This document shows, piece after piece, positions 1-5,580 of a DNA stretch of 6,544 nucleotides (the first letter of the stretch is position 1; the number at the start of each line of letters is the position of its first letter). This stretch comes from Pseudomonadota bacterium. Lineage in GTDB: Bacteria; Pseudomonadota; Alphaproteobacteria; ATCC43930; CGMCC-115725. Location of the stretch: assembly GCA_021790295.1 (NCBI GenBank), contig JAJYIC010000143.1:1-6544 (forward strand). Reading direction: 5' to 3'. A program made the position numbers and the translations under genes. The notes beneath the pieces are model-generated. The model saw only the letters and a list, made by a program, of their open reading frames with translations. It did not search any database and was not told the DNA's origin.

Positions 1-121
1 GAAAGGACGCGAGAAGAGCCGAGGACGATCCTCTCCCACCGATACTTTGCGGCGAAAAATAGCTGATCGAATTTCCCAACTGTGTTAAATTTATCGCGTA
101 CAGGGAGCAAAGGCGACCCTC

Positions 122-2044
122 GTGGAACGCCCGCATGTGGAACGCCGGTTGACTGCGGTGCTTCTCGCCGACGTGGTCGGCTACAGCCGATTGATGAGCG
201 TCGACGAGGAGGGAACGCATCTGCGTTTCGGCCATCTCGTCGAAGAGGTGATCGAGCCGAAGACGGCGGATTATGGCGGCCGCCTGATACGCAGCATGGG
301 CGACGGCCTTCTCGTCGAGTTCGACAGCGCCTTCGCTGCGGTTCGTTGCGCCCTCGAGATCCAGAAAGGGCTTGCCGAAAAGAATGCCGGGCTGCGCCCC
401 GATCGGCGCATCGAGCTCCGGATCGGCGTCAATGCCGGAGACGTCATCCGCGAGCAAGGCGACATCTACGGCCACAGCGTCAACATCGCGGCCCGGCTCG
501 AACAATTGGCCGAACCCGGCGCCGTTTGCGTCGGCTCGGCCGTCTATGACCAGCTGCGCGGCAGCGAGGGCTTGGCTTTTCTCGATCGCGGCCGGCGCCT
601 CGTCAAAAACATCGATCATCCGATCCATGTTTTCCGCGTCGCCGAGGCGCAGGAGAAACGCTCCGGGTTTCCCCAGCGGCTGGCTCGGCTTTTCGCGCGC
701 CTCACTCAGCCGATCGCGTTTCGGCGTTTGCGGCCGGTGCATGTGCTGGTGGTTCTGGTCGGCCTGGTGATCGCCGGGACGCTCGGCCTTTCGGCTTTTC
801 CGGTTTTGCGCGACGCCTGGAACCCGTGGCGTCACCCTTCGATCCTCGTCCTCCCGTTCAAGAACGCCAGCAACGATCGAGAGCAGGACTATCTCGCGGA
901 CGCGGTGACGGTCGATCTTTCGACCGATCTTTCGCACATGCGCGGGCTGCTCGTGATTGCTCCGGCCACGGCCTTGACCTTTAAAGGGAAAGACGTCGAC
1001 CCGAGAGGGATCTACCGGGAAATCGGCGCCCGTTACCTTGTCGAAGGCGCGATCCGCCGCGTCGGCAGCCGCGTCGAAACAGACAGCCAGCTCATCGACG
1101 GCGCTTCCGGCGTGCAGATCTGGGCCGACCGTTTCGGAAGCGAGTTCGGCCATCTCCTGCGCCTCGAACACGAGATCACCGGGCGCATCGCGCAGTCGCT
1201 CGATGTCGCTCTGGTAAAGGCCGAGGCGCGCCGCGTGGCGCCGGGGTCATCGCCGAGCGCGCTCGATTTGCGTTTGCGTGCGGAGAGCATCTTTTTCGGC
1301 TCGATCACCCCCGCGCATACTCTCGCCGCAAGGCGGCTTCTTGGCGAGGCCGTGCGTCTCGACCCGAATTCGGCGGAGTCCTGGGCGCGGCTCGCCGAGA
1401 TCACCGCGTCCGACTATCTCGTCCACTGGAACGGCGCCGGCCCGGCCCAACGCGAGGAGGCGGAAGAGGCCGCGCAAAAGGCGCTCGCTCTCGATCCCGA
1501 CCTCGCTTTGGCGCATCTGGCGAACGGCTTTGTCGAACGGGCTCTCGGAAATCACCAGGCGGCTCTCGAAGCGTTCAGCCGGGCGATCGCTCTCAATGCC
1601 AATCTTGCGCTCGCCTATGTCGAGAAGGCCGACGAACTGATCCTCCTCGGACGGCCAAACGAAGCCCCCGCGCTCGTCGCCCACGCCATAAAGCTCAGTC
1701 CTCGCGATCCCTCTCTCGGGATCTTTTATTGGGTTTCGGGCCGGGCCTATTTTTACGCCGGGCACTACGGGCGGGCGGTTCCCTGGCTCGCCAGATCGGT
1801 CGAAATGAGGCCGAACTTGTGGTTCAATCGCCTGTATATGGCGAGTGCCGAGGCTCTTCTCGGCAAGAAGGAAGAGGCCGGGAAAACCCTCGCCTCGTTC
1901 AACCGCCTCTTCTCGCGCCCCCTTTATACGGTTGCCCATGTCGAGGCGCTCGAACACCCGAGCCCGAGCGACAATGCGGTGGTCGCCGCCGCGCACGGTC
2001 ACTTCTACGAAGGGCTGTTGCGCGCCGGCATGAAGGCGCGCTGA
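122..2044 (+). CDS. Membrane-anchored class III adenylate/guanylate cyclase with TolB-like and TPR regions
   Basis: Predicted to make a cyclic nucleotide (probably cAMP) from NTP in the cytoplasm. The class III cyclase domain covers residues 8-172: metal-binding Asp17 (LLADVVGYSR) and Asp61 (MGDG), base-contacting Asp114 (GDIYG), and transition-state Asn121 and Arg125 (VNIAAR) are all present. The residue that is normally the adenine-selecting Lys is Arg57. A basic stretch (RRLRP, 201-205) precedes one hydrophobic segment at about 206-228, so the positive-inside rule puts the rest outside the membrane. Residues 240-340 resemble the TolB N-terminal-like domain that often follows such cyclases (ILVLPF, YLVEGAIRR, QIWADRF). 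Residues about 399-597 are TPR-like helical repeats. The GTG at 122 has AAAGG at 109-113 as ribosome binding site. A second in-frame GTG at 137 would start VERRLTAV, closer to the usual family start, so the exact start is uncertain. The downstream gene is a paralog of its TPR part. Confidence 0.9.
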   Translation: MERPHVERRLTAVLLADVVGYSRLMSVDEEGTHLRFGHLVEEVIEPKTADYGGRLIRSMGDGLLVEFDSAFAAVRCALEIQKGLAEKNAGLRPDRRIELRIGVNAGDVIREQGDIYGHSVNIAARLEQLAEPGAVCVGSAVYDQLRGSEGLAFLDRGRRLVKNIDHPIHVFRVAEAQEKRSGFPQRLARLFARLTQPIAFRRLRPVHVLVVLVGLVIAGTLGLSAFPVLRDAWNPWRHPSILVLPFKNASNDREQDYLADAVTVDLSTDLSHMRGLLVIAPATALTFKGKDVDPRGIYREIGARYLVEGAIRRVGSRVETDSQLIDGASGVQIWADRFGSEFGHLLRLEHEITGRIAQSLDVALVKAEARRVAPGSSPSALDLRLRAESIFFGSITPAHTLAARRLLGEAVRLDPNSAESWARLAEITASDYLVHWNGAGPAQREEAEEAAQKALALDPDLALAHLANGFVERALGNHQAALEAFSRAIALNANLALAYVEKADELILLGRPNEAPALVAHAIKLSPRDPSLGIFYWVSGRAYFYAGHYGRAVPWLARSVEMRPNLWFNRLYMASAEALLGKKEEAGKTLASFNRLFSRPLYTVAHVEALEHPSPSDNAVVAAAHGHFYEGLLRAGMKAR

Positions 2045-2140
2045 CGGCGAAAACGCGGAAAACCGTCGCGCGCCCCCGAAGATTGCGGCGCGGCGGGGCC
2101 GTTTGCCTCGCTTGCGCCCTTCGCGTATAAGGAGAGCCGA

Positions 2141-2332
2141 ATGCGCCTCTTCGGCCGCTCGGGCCGCAAAGGGCGCACGCGCCGGCGAAAAAGAGCCTTG
2201 CCCGACACCGGGCGATCGCAACGGGGAGAACGGCAATGCCGAAACGCGGCAGTGAACTCGTCGCCGAAGCCGAAAAGCTTTACAACCAGACGCTCACGCC
2301 CGAGAAAACCCGGCAGATCGCCGGGCTTTTGA
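2141..2332 (+). CDS. Possible small basic ORF with a strong ribosome binding site (doubtful)
   Basis: A 63-codon reading frame begins with ATG six bases after AAGGAG (2129-2134), a better site than that of the next gene. The predicted peptide is about one third Arg and Lys, has no recognisable domain, and its last 97 bases overlap the start of the TPR gene in another frame. Such composition is common for out-of-frame readings of GC-rich DNA. It could be a short leader peptide whose translation affects the TPR gene, or the remnant of an earlier start, but nothing beyond the ribosome binding site supports it. Confidence 0.15.
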   Translation: MRLFGRSGRKGRTRRRKRALPDTGRSQRGERQCRNAAVNSSPKPKSFTTRRSRPRKPGRSPGF

Positions 2333-3003
2333 AAAGGGGCCTCGCCGAGGCCTGGGGTCTTTACGCCAATATCGTCGTCTGCGATTACCTGAACCGCTGG
2401 AACGGGGCCGGCAAAGAGGAGCTGGCGGAAGCCGGCAGGGCGGTGCGCAGCGCCTTGAAACTGGCTCCCGACGTCGCCATTGCGCATCATGCGAAGGGCT
2501 TTGTTCACCGTGCGAGGCGGCAGCACAAGGCGGCTCTCGCCGCTTTCGATCAAAGCCTGCGGCACAATCCCGACTTTGCCCGCGCCCGCGCGCAAAAAGC
2601 CAATGTCCTCTTTTATCTCGGGCGCTTCGATGAGGCTTTGCGCGAGATCGAGAGGCTGATCGAGAAAAGCGCCGGGACCCCCTCGCTCGGCATGTTCCAT
2701 TGGATCAAGGGACGGACGCTCTTCCATCTGGAGCGATATGAGGAGGCGCTCCAGCCTTTACGGCAGTCGATCGCGAGCTGGCCCGATCTCTGGTACAACC
2801 GTTTGTATTTCGTCAGCGCCTGCGCGCATCTGGGAAAGAAAAACGAAGCGAAAGCCGCGTTGGAGGAATTCAAGGCGCGGTTCCCGCGTTACACCCTCGC
2901 CCGCGTCGCGGAGAATGAAAAGGCGAACCCGAGCGGCCATCGCCGCGTGGTCGAAGGCCGGGAGAAATTTCACAACGGCTTGCGCCTCGCGGGCTTGCAC
3001 TAA
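2236..3003 (+). CDS. Stand-alone TPR protein, paralog of the cyclase C-terminus
   Basis: A 255-residue protein made almost wholly of TPR-like helical pairs, which usually serve protein-protein contacts. It has no cyclase domain, signal peptide or membrane segment, so it is predicted to be cytoplasmic. Residues 51-216 align without a gap to cyclase residues 432-597, with about 75 of 166 identical by hand count; shared blocks include WNGAG, GFV, PSLG, LWxNRLY and LGKK. Similarity continues N-terminally to about residue 13 with one short gap. It is therefore a duplicate of the cyclase's TPR region, not a chance TPR match. The ATG at 2236 has GGGGAG at 2223-2228. The frame is open upstream to a stop at 2128 but holds no other start codon. 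It lies 191 bases after the cyclase on the same strand, so co-transcription is plausible. Partner and function are unknown. Confidence 0.85.
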   Translation: MPKRGSELVAEAEKLYNQTLTPEKTRQIAGLLKRGLAEAWGLYANIVVCDYLNRWNGAGKEELAEAGRAVRSALKLAPDVAIAHHAKGFVHRARRQHKAALAAFDQSLRHNPDFARARAQKANVLFYLGRFDEALREIERLIEKSAGTPSLGMFHWIKGRTLFHLERYEEALQPLRQSIASWPDLWYNRLYFVSACAHLGKKNEAKAALEEFKARFPRYTLARVAENEKANPSGHRRVVEGREKFHNGLRLAGLH

Positions 3004-3019
3004 AGGGCCGGGAAGCCTC

Positions 3020-3056
3020 GCGCGAACCGCGGCGCGCTCTCCCCGGTTCGCGCTTT
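3020..3056 (+). terminator. Candidate terminator hairpin after the TPR gene
   Basis: A perfect 10-bp inverted repeat: GCGCGAACCG at 3020-3029 pairs with CGGTTCGCGC at 3044-3053 across a 14-base loop, followed at once by TTT. It begins 17 bases after the stop of the TPR gene and lies before sseA. The stem is strong, but the T tract is short and interrupted (TTTCGCCGTT), so it may be a weak or factor-assisted terminator, or part of a palindromic repeat. Confidence 0.45.
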
Positions 3057-3088
3057 CGCCGTTAGGATGAGGCTCGCAATGACGCCGC

Positions 3089-3096
3089 AAGGAGGG
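3089..3096 (+). promoter_or_regulatory. Strong ribosome binding site deciding the TTG start of sseA
   Basis: AAGGAGGG lies seven bases before the TTG at 3104. It is nearly the full anti-16S complement and supports this rare start codon over any start further downstream. Confidence 0.8.
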
Positions 3097-3103
3097 TAGG
3101 GCA

Positions 3104-3958
3104 TTGGCGACGAGTGAGAAAGAGAGCGCTCTCGTTTCGAGCGAATGGTTGTCGCGCCGTCTTTTCGATCCCGGGATCCGGGTGGTCGACGGCACCTATT
3201 TCCTTCCCACGGTCGCGCGCGACGCGGAAAAGGAGTTCCTCGCGCGCCACATACCGGGCGCGGTGCGTTTCGATATCGATGAGGTCAAAGACCAGCAAAA
3301 TCCGCTTCCGCACATGCTTCCCTCGAAAGAGGAATTTGCCGAAAAGGCGGGGGCTTTGGGGCTCGGCGAGGAGGCGATGATCATCGCCTATGATGCAACG
3401 GGTCTTTCGAGCGCGGCGCGGGTGTGGTGGATGTTCCGCGTCTTCGGCCATGAAAGGGTTGCGGTCCTCGACGGCGGCCTGCCGAAATGGGTGAAAGAGG
3501 GGCGGCCTTTGGCAGCGGACCCGGCAAAGGCAAAGCGCGCTCTTTTTACCCCGCGCTTTCGTCCCGAACTATTGGCCAGTTTGGAAAGGGTGCGCGAGGA
3601 ACTTAAGAGCGGCAGCGCGCAGATCCTCGATGCGCGCTCGGCGGGGCGCTTTAGCGGGCGCGAGCGGGAGTTTCGCGCGGGCCTCAAAAGCGGCCATATG
3701 CCGGGCGCCCTCAATCTTCCCTATCTGGAGCTTTTTTCGCCCGAGGGAACGCTTTTGCCGCTCGATAAAGTCTCTGAACGCTTTCGCCGCGCCGGGGTCG
3801 ATCTCGAACGCCCGGTGACGGCAAGCTGCGGCTCCGGGGTGACCGCTTGCGTCCTCGCTCTCGCTCTTTTTCTTTTGGGGAAGGAAAAGGCCGCCGTTTA
3901 CGACGGTTCGTGGTCGGAGTGGGGGGGACGCGAGGACACCGAAATCCTCGCCGATTGA
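3104..3958 (+). CDS. sseA: 3-mercaptopyruvate sulfurtransferase (two-domain rhodanese family)
   Basis: Predicted cytoplasmic enzyme that moves sulfur from 3-mercaptopyruvate to a thiophilic acceptor (cyanide in vitro, thiols or thioredoxin in the cell) through a cysteine persulfide, with roles in cysteine catabolism and sulfane sulfur supply. The 284 residues match the usual length of tandem rhodanese proteins. The N-terminal rhodanese fold (about 8-135) lacks a catalytic Cys, as usual. The C-terminal fold (about 165-282) has DARSAGRFSG at 176-185, GHMPGALNLPY at 197-207, and the active loop CGSGVTA with Cys242. The loop sequence CG(S/T)GVTA is typical of mercaptopyruvate rather than thiosulfate sulfurtransferases. 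YDGSWSEWG near the end is a further family hallmark. The start is TTG, chosen for the strong ribosome binding site before it. It seems to be a single-gene unit with a hairpin upstream. Its last 61 bases overlap the 3' end of tadA on the other strand. Confidence 0.93.
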   Translation: MATSEKESALVSSEWLSRRLFDPGIRVVDGTYFLPTVARDAEKEFLARHIPGAVRFDIDEVKDQQNPLPHMLPSKEEFAEKAGALGLGEEAMIIAYDATGLSSAARVWWMFRVFGHERVAVLDGGLPKWVKEGRPLAADPAKAKRALFTPRFRPELLASLERVREELKSGSAQILDARSAGRFSGREREFRAGLKSGHMPGALNLPYLELFSPEGTLLPLDKVSERFRRAGVDLERPVTASCGSGVTACVLALALFLLGKEKAAVYDGSWSEWGGREDTEILAD

Positions 3959-4449
3959 GGGCGGGCGGGCGTCTCTCGCGCCGCCTTCGGGCCCTCCTGC
4001 CGCCTTTCGCGAAAGAAGGTTGCGAGGATTTCGCGTCCGCGGCCCTCCCCGATCCCGCCGTAGATTTCCGGGCAGTGAAAGGCGCTTTTCTGTTGAAAGA
4101 TGCGCGCGCCGTGCTCGACCCCTCCGCCTTTCGGGTCATAAGCGGCAAAATAAAGGCGACGCAATCGGGCAAAGCCGATCGCCGCGGCGCACATCGGGCA
4201 AGGTTCGAGGCTGACATAGATCTCGCAACCCTCGAGTCGGCCCGCCTGAAGCCGGGCACAAGCGGCCCGCAGGACGAGGATTTCGGCGTGCGCCGTAGGG
4301 TCGCGGTCGCTTTCCATGCGGTTATGCGCGCAGGCGAGAAGGCGCCCTTTGCCGTCGAAAATTGCGGCGCCGACCGGAACCTCGCCCTCGGCCGCCGCCT
4401 TTAGAGCTTCCGCAAACGCTAAAGTCATCCGTTCGAGGCCCCGTTTCAT
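3898..4449 (-). CDS. tadA: tRNA-specific adenosine deaminase TadA, with C-terminal extension
   Basis: Deaminates the wobble adenosine A34 to inosine in tRNA-Arg(ACG), allowing it to read CGU, CGC and CGA; usually essential in bacteria. The zinc deaminase signature is complete: His54 and catalytic Glu56 in PTAHAE, and Cys84 and Cys87 in PCPMC. EVPVGAAIF (23-31), HNR (42-44) and FFRERR near residue 150 are typical of TadA and place it apart from cytosine deaminases. The ATG at 4449 overlaps the TGA of the thioesterase gene as ATGA, with AAAGG eight bases upstream; an internal Met8 is the alternative. The protein has 183 residues. The part after about residue 150 is a Pro-, Arg- and Ser-rich tail beyond the normal end of the fold, and its last 19 codons and stop lie antisense to the end of sseA. 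Confidence 0.93.
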   Translation of the reverse strand: MKRGLERMTLAFAEALKAAAEGEVPVGAAIFDGKGRLLACAHNRMESDRDPTAHAEILVLRAACARLQAGRLEGCEIYVSLEPCPMCAAAIGFARLRRLYFAAYDPKGGGVEHGARIFQQKSAFHCPEIYGGIGEGRGREILATFFRERRQEGPKAARETPARPQSARISVSSRPPHSDHEPS

Positions 4450-4841
4450 CCGCCATGCCTTTGCCGTATGCGCAGCGGAATGGGGATCGGCCGGCGGGTC
4501 GAAAGCCTCATGAAAAGCCCTTCCTGTTCCTCCTCGGCGTGCATCGCGCCCGAGACCGTAAAAAACGCAGCGAGACGCCAGCGTACGCGCCCCAAAGCCT
4601 CGACCCGCATGCGCCCCAAAAGCCTGTCGTCGATTGTGACCGGGCGGCGATAGCGGATCGCGGTCGAAAGGAGGATCGGGGCGACATCCTCGGCGAGCGC
4701 TTCGCGCAAAGGATAAGCCTCTTCCATCAGCCCGAGGCGCAGATCCTCGAGCCAGCGTATGAAAACGATATTGCCGACGATCCCGGCGAAGTCTATGTCG
4801 TAAGTGCGGATCGGCAGAATCTGCTCGTAGAATTTGTTCAT
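4446..4841 (-). CDS. Acyl-CoA thioesterase of the hotdog-fold 4-hydroxybenzoyl-CoA/YbgC-like family
   Basis: Predicted to hydrolyse an acyl-CoA thioester; the substrate cannot be told from sequence. The 131 residues fit the single-domain hotdog length. The N-terminal motif RTYDIDFAGIV at 12-22, followed by NIVFIRWLEDLR at 24-35, matches the conserved strand, Asp and long helix of the family, with Asp17 at the position of the catalytic Asp of YbgC-type enzymes. The frame is open further upstream, but the ATG at 4841 is preceded by GAAGGGAACAAT, a good ribosome binding site, and gives the usual short N-terminus; the longer reading (to 4892) would run into the divergent gene. It is translationally coupled to tadA (ATGA overlap), so the two are probably one operon. 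Confidence 0.85.
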   Translation of the reverse strand: MNKFYEQILPIRTYDIDFAGIVGNIVFIRWLEDLRLGLMEEAYPLREALAEDVAPILLSTAIRYRRPVTIDDRLLGRMRVEALGRVRWRLAAFFTVSGAMHAEEEQEGLFMRLSTRRPIPIPLRIRQRHGG

Positions 4842-4866
4842 ATTGTTCCCTTCGCCCGCGCTCAGC
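4842..4866. promoter_or_regulatory. 25-bp divergent gap between thioesterase and hydrolase genes
   Basis: Only 25 bases separate the start codons of two divergent genes, and part of them is the thioesterase ribosome binding site. No complete promoter fits here. A -10-like TAGAAT at 4828-4833 could serve the plus strand gene from within the thioesterase coding region, but I see no good -35 box. Any promoters must lie within the coding sequences. Confidence 0.3.
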
Positions 4867-5580
4867 ATGGCACAGCCGACGATCGGCCTCACCCTCGATC
4901 ACGAACCTCCGGGAGGCTATTCTCAATTTCCCTGGTATGCGATCCGCGAGAATTACATCGCCGCGGTCACCCATGCCGGAGGCCTTCCGGTCCTTCTCCC
5001 GCATGAGCCCGGCCGTGCCCTCGACTATCTCGACCTTATCGACGGGCTCATCGTCACCGGCGGAGGATTCGACATCGATCCCGCCCGTTTCGGCGCCGGC
5101 GAACGCCATCCGAGCGTCACCATCAAGGAGCGCCGCACCCAATTCGAACTCGCCGCGGCCGAGGGCGCGCTCTTTCGCGACATGCCCCTTCTCGGCATCT
5201 GCGGGGGCGAGCAGCTTTTGAATGTGGCGCTCGGCGGAACCCTGATCCAGCACATTCCGGACGAGGTGCCGAACGCGCTTCTCCATCGCCAAAAGGCTCC
5301 CCGCGACCAGCCGGGACATGAAGTCGAGATTCTCGCCGGAAGCCTCCTTCACCGGATTACCGGGGCGCTCTCGCTTGCGGTCAACAGCGCCCATCATCAG
5401 GCGGTCAAGGACTTGGGTCGGGGGCTTTCCGTTTGCGCCCGTGCCGGCGACGGCGTCGTCGAGGGCATCGAAGACCCGCGCCGGCGCTTTTGCCTCGGTC
5501 TCCAATGGCATCCGGAATTCGAGATGGGCGAGCCCGACCGCCGCGTCTTCCGCGCCTTTATCGAGGCTTCGCGCGGGTGA
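4867..5580 (+). CDS. Class I glutamine amidotransferase-like hydrolase (peptidase C26, PuuD type)
   Basis: Predicted gamma-glutamyl hydrolase; PuuD, the best known member, splits gamma-glutamyl-GABA in putrescine breakdown. The 237 residues form one amidotransferase domain with no synthetase domain. The catalytic triad is visible: Cys112 in LLGICGGEQLLNVALGG, and His215 and Glu217 in LQWHPEF. GLIVTGGGFDIDP (60-72) and VNSAHHQAV (172-180) are typical of the C26 group. The nucleophile loop reads GICGGEQ where PuuD-like proteins usually have GICRG-Q, so the substrate may differ. The ATG at 4867 was chosen because it starts just before the first conserved strand (PTIGLTLD); it has no clear ribosome binding site, and TTG codons at 4834 and 4843 are in frame. 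No GABA or polyamine genes lie nearby, so a role in that pathway is not shown. Its stop overlaps the GTG of the next gene. Confidence 0.85.
   Translation: MAQPTIGLTLDHEPPGGYSQFPWYAIRENYIAAVTHAGGLPVLLPHEPGRALDYLDLIDGLIVTGGGFDIDPARFGAGERHPSVTIKERRTQFELAAAEGALFRDMPLLGICGGEQLLNVALGGTLIQHIPDEVPNALLHRQKAPRDQPGHEVEILAGSLLHRITGALSLAVNSAHHQAVKDLGRGLSVCARAGDGVVEGIEDPRRRFCLGLQWHPEFEMGEPDRRVFRAFIEASRG

Noticed and set aside
1..66. Tail of an upstream gene on the plus strand
   Set aside because: One frame is open from the window edge to a TGA at 64-66, but 21 codons without any motif do not allow a call.
62..90. Possible promoter for the cyclase gene in the AT-richer stretch before it
   Set aside because: TTAAAT at 85-90 matches only four of six -10 bases, and no convincing -35 box lies 16-18 bases upstream. 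The stretch probably does hold the promoter, but I cannot place it.
2045..2235. Remnant of a lost cyclase domain between the two TPR-containing genes
   Set aside because: I read the gap in the plus frames and found no trace of cyclase or TolB-like motifs, so nothing suggests that the second gene was once a full cyclase.
1247..2236. 329-codon minus-strand frame under the cyclase TPR region
   Set aside because: It mirrors the plus strand TPR coding sequence, shows low-complexity Arg/Gly/Pro composition, and no known motif. The plus strand gene is well supported.
2005..2727. 240-codon minus-strand frame opposite the TPR gene
   Set aside because: It is a shadow of the plus strand TPR gene, with no recognisable domain and a start inside the opposing coding region.
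3898..5511. Very long minus-strand open frame (537 codons)
   Set aside because: Only its 3' third (from the ATG at 4449) is tadA. The rest is antisense to the hydrolase gene and to the thioesterase frame, has no family motifs, and is open because GC-rich coding DNA rarely has stops in this antisense frame.
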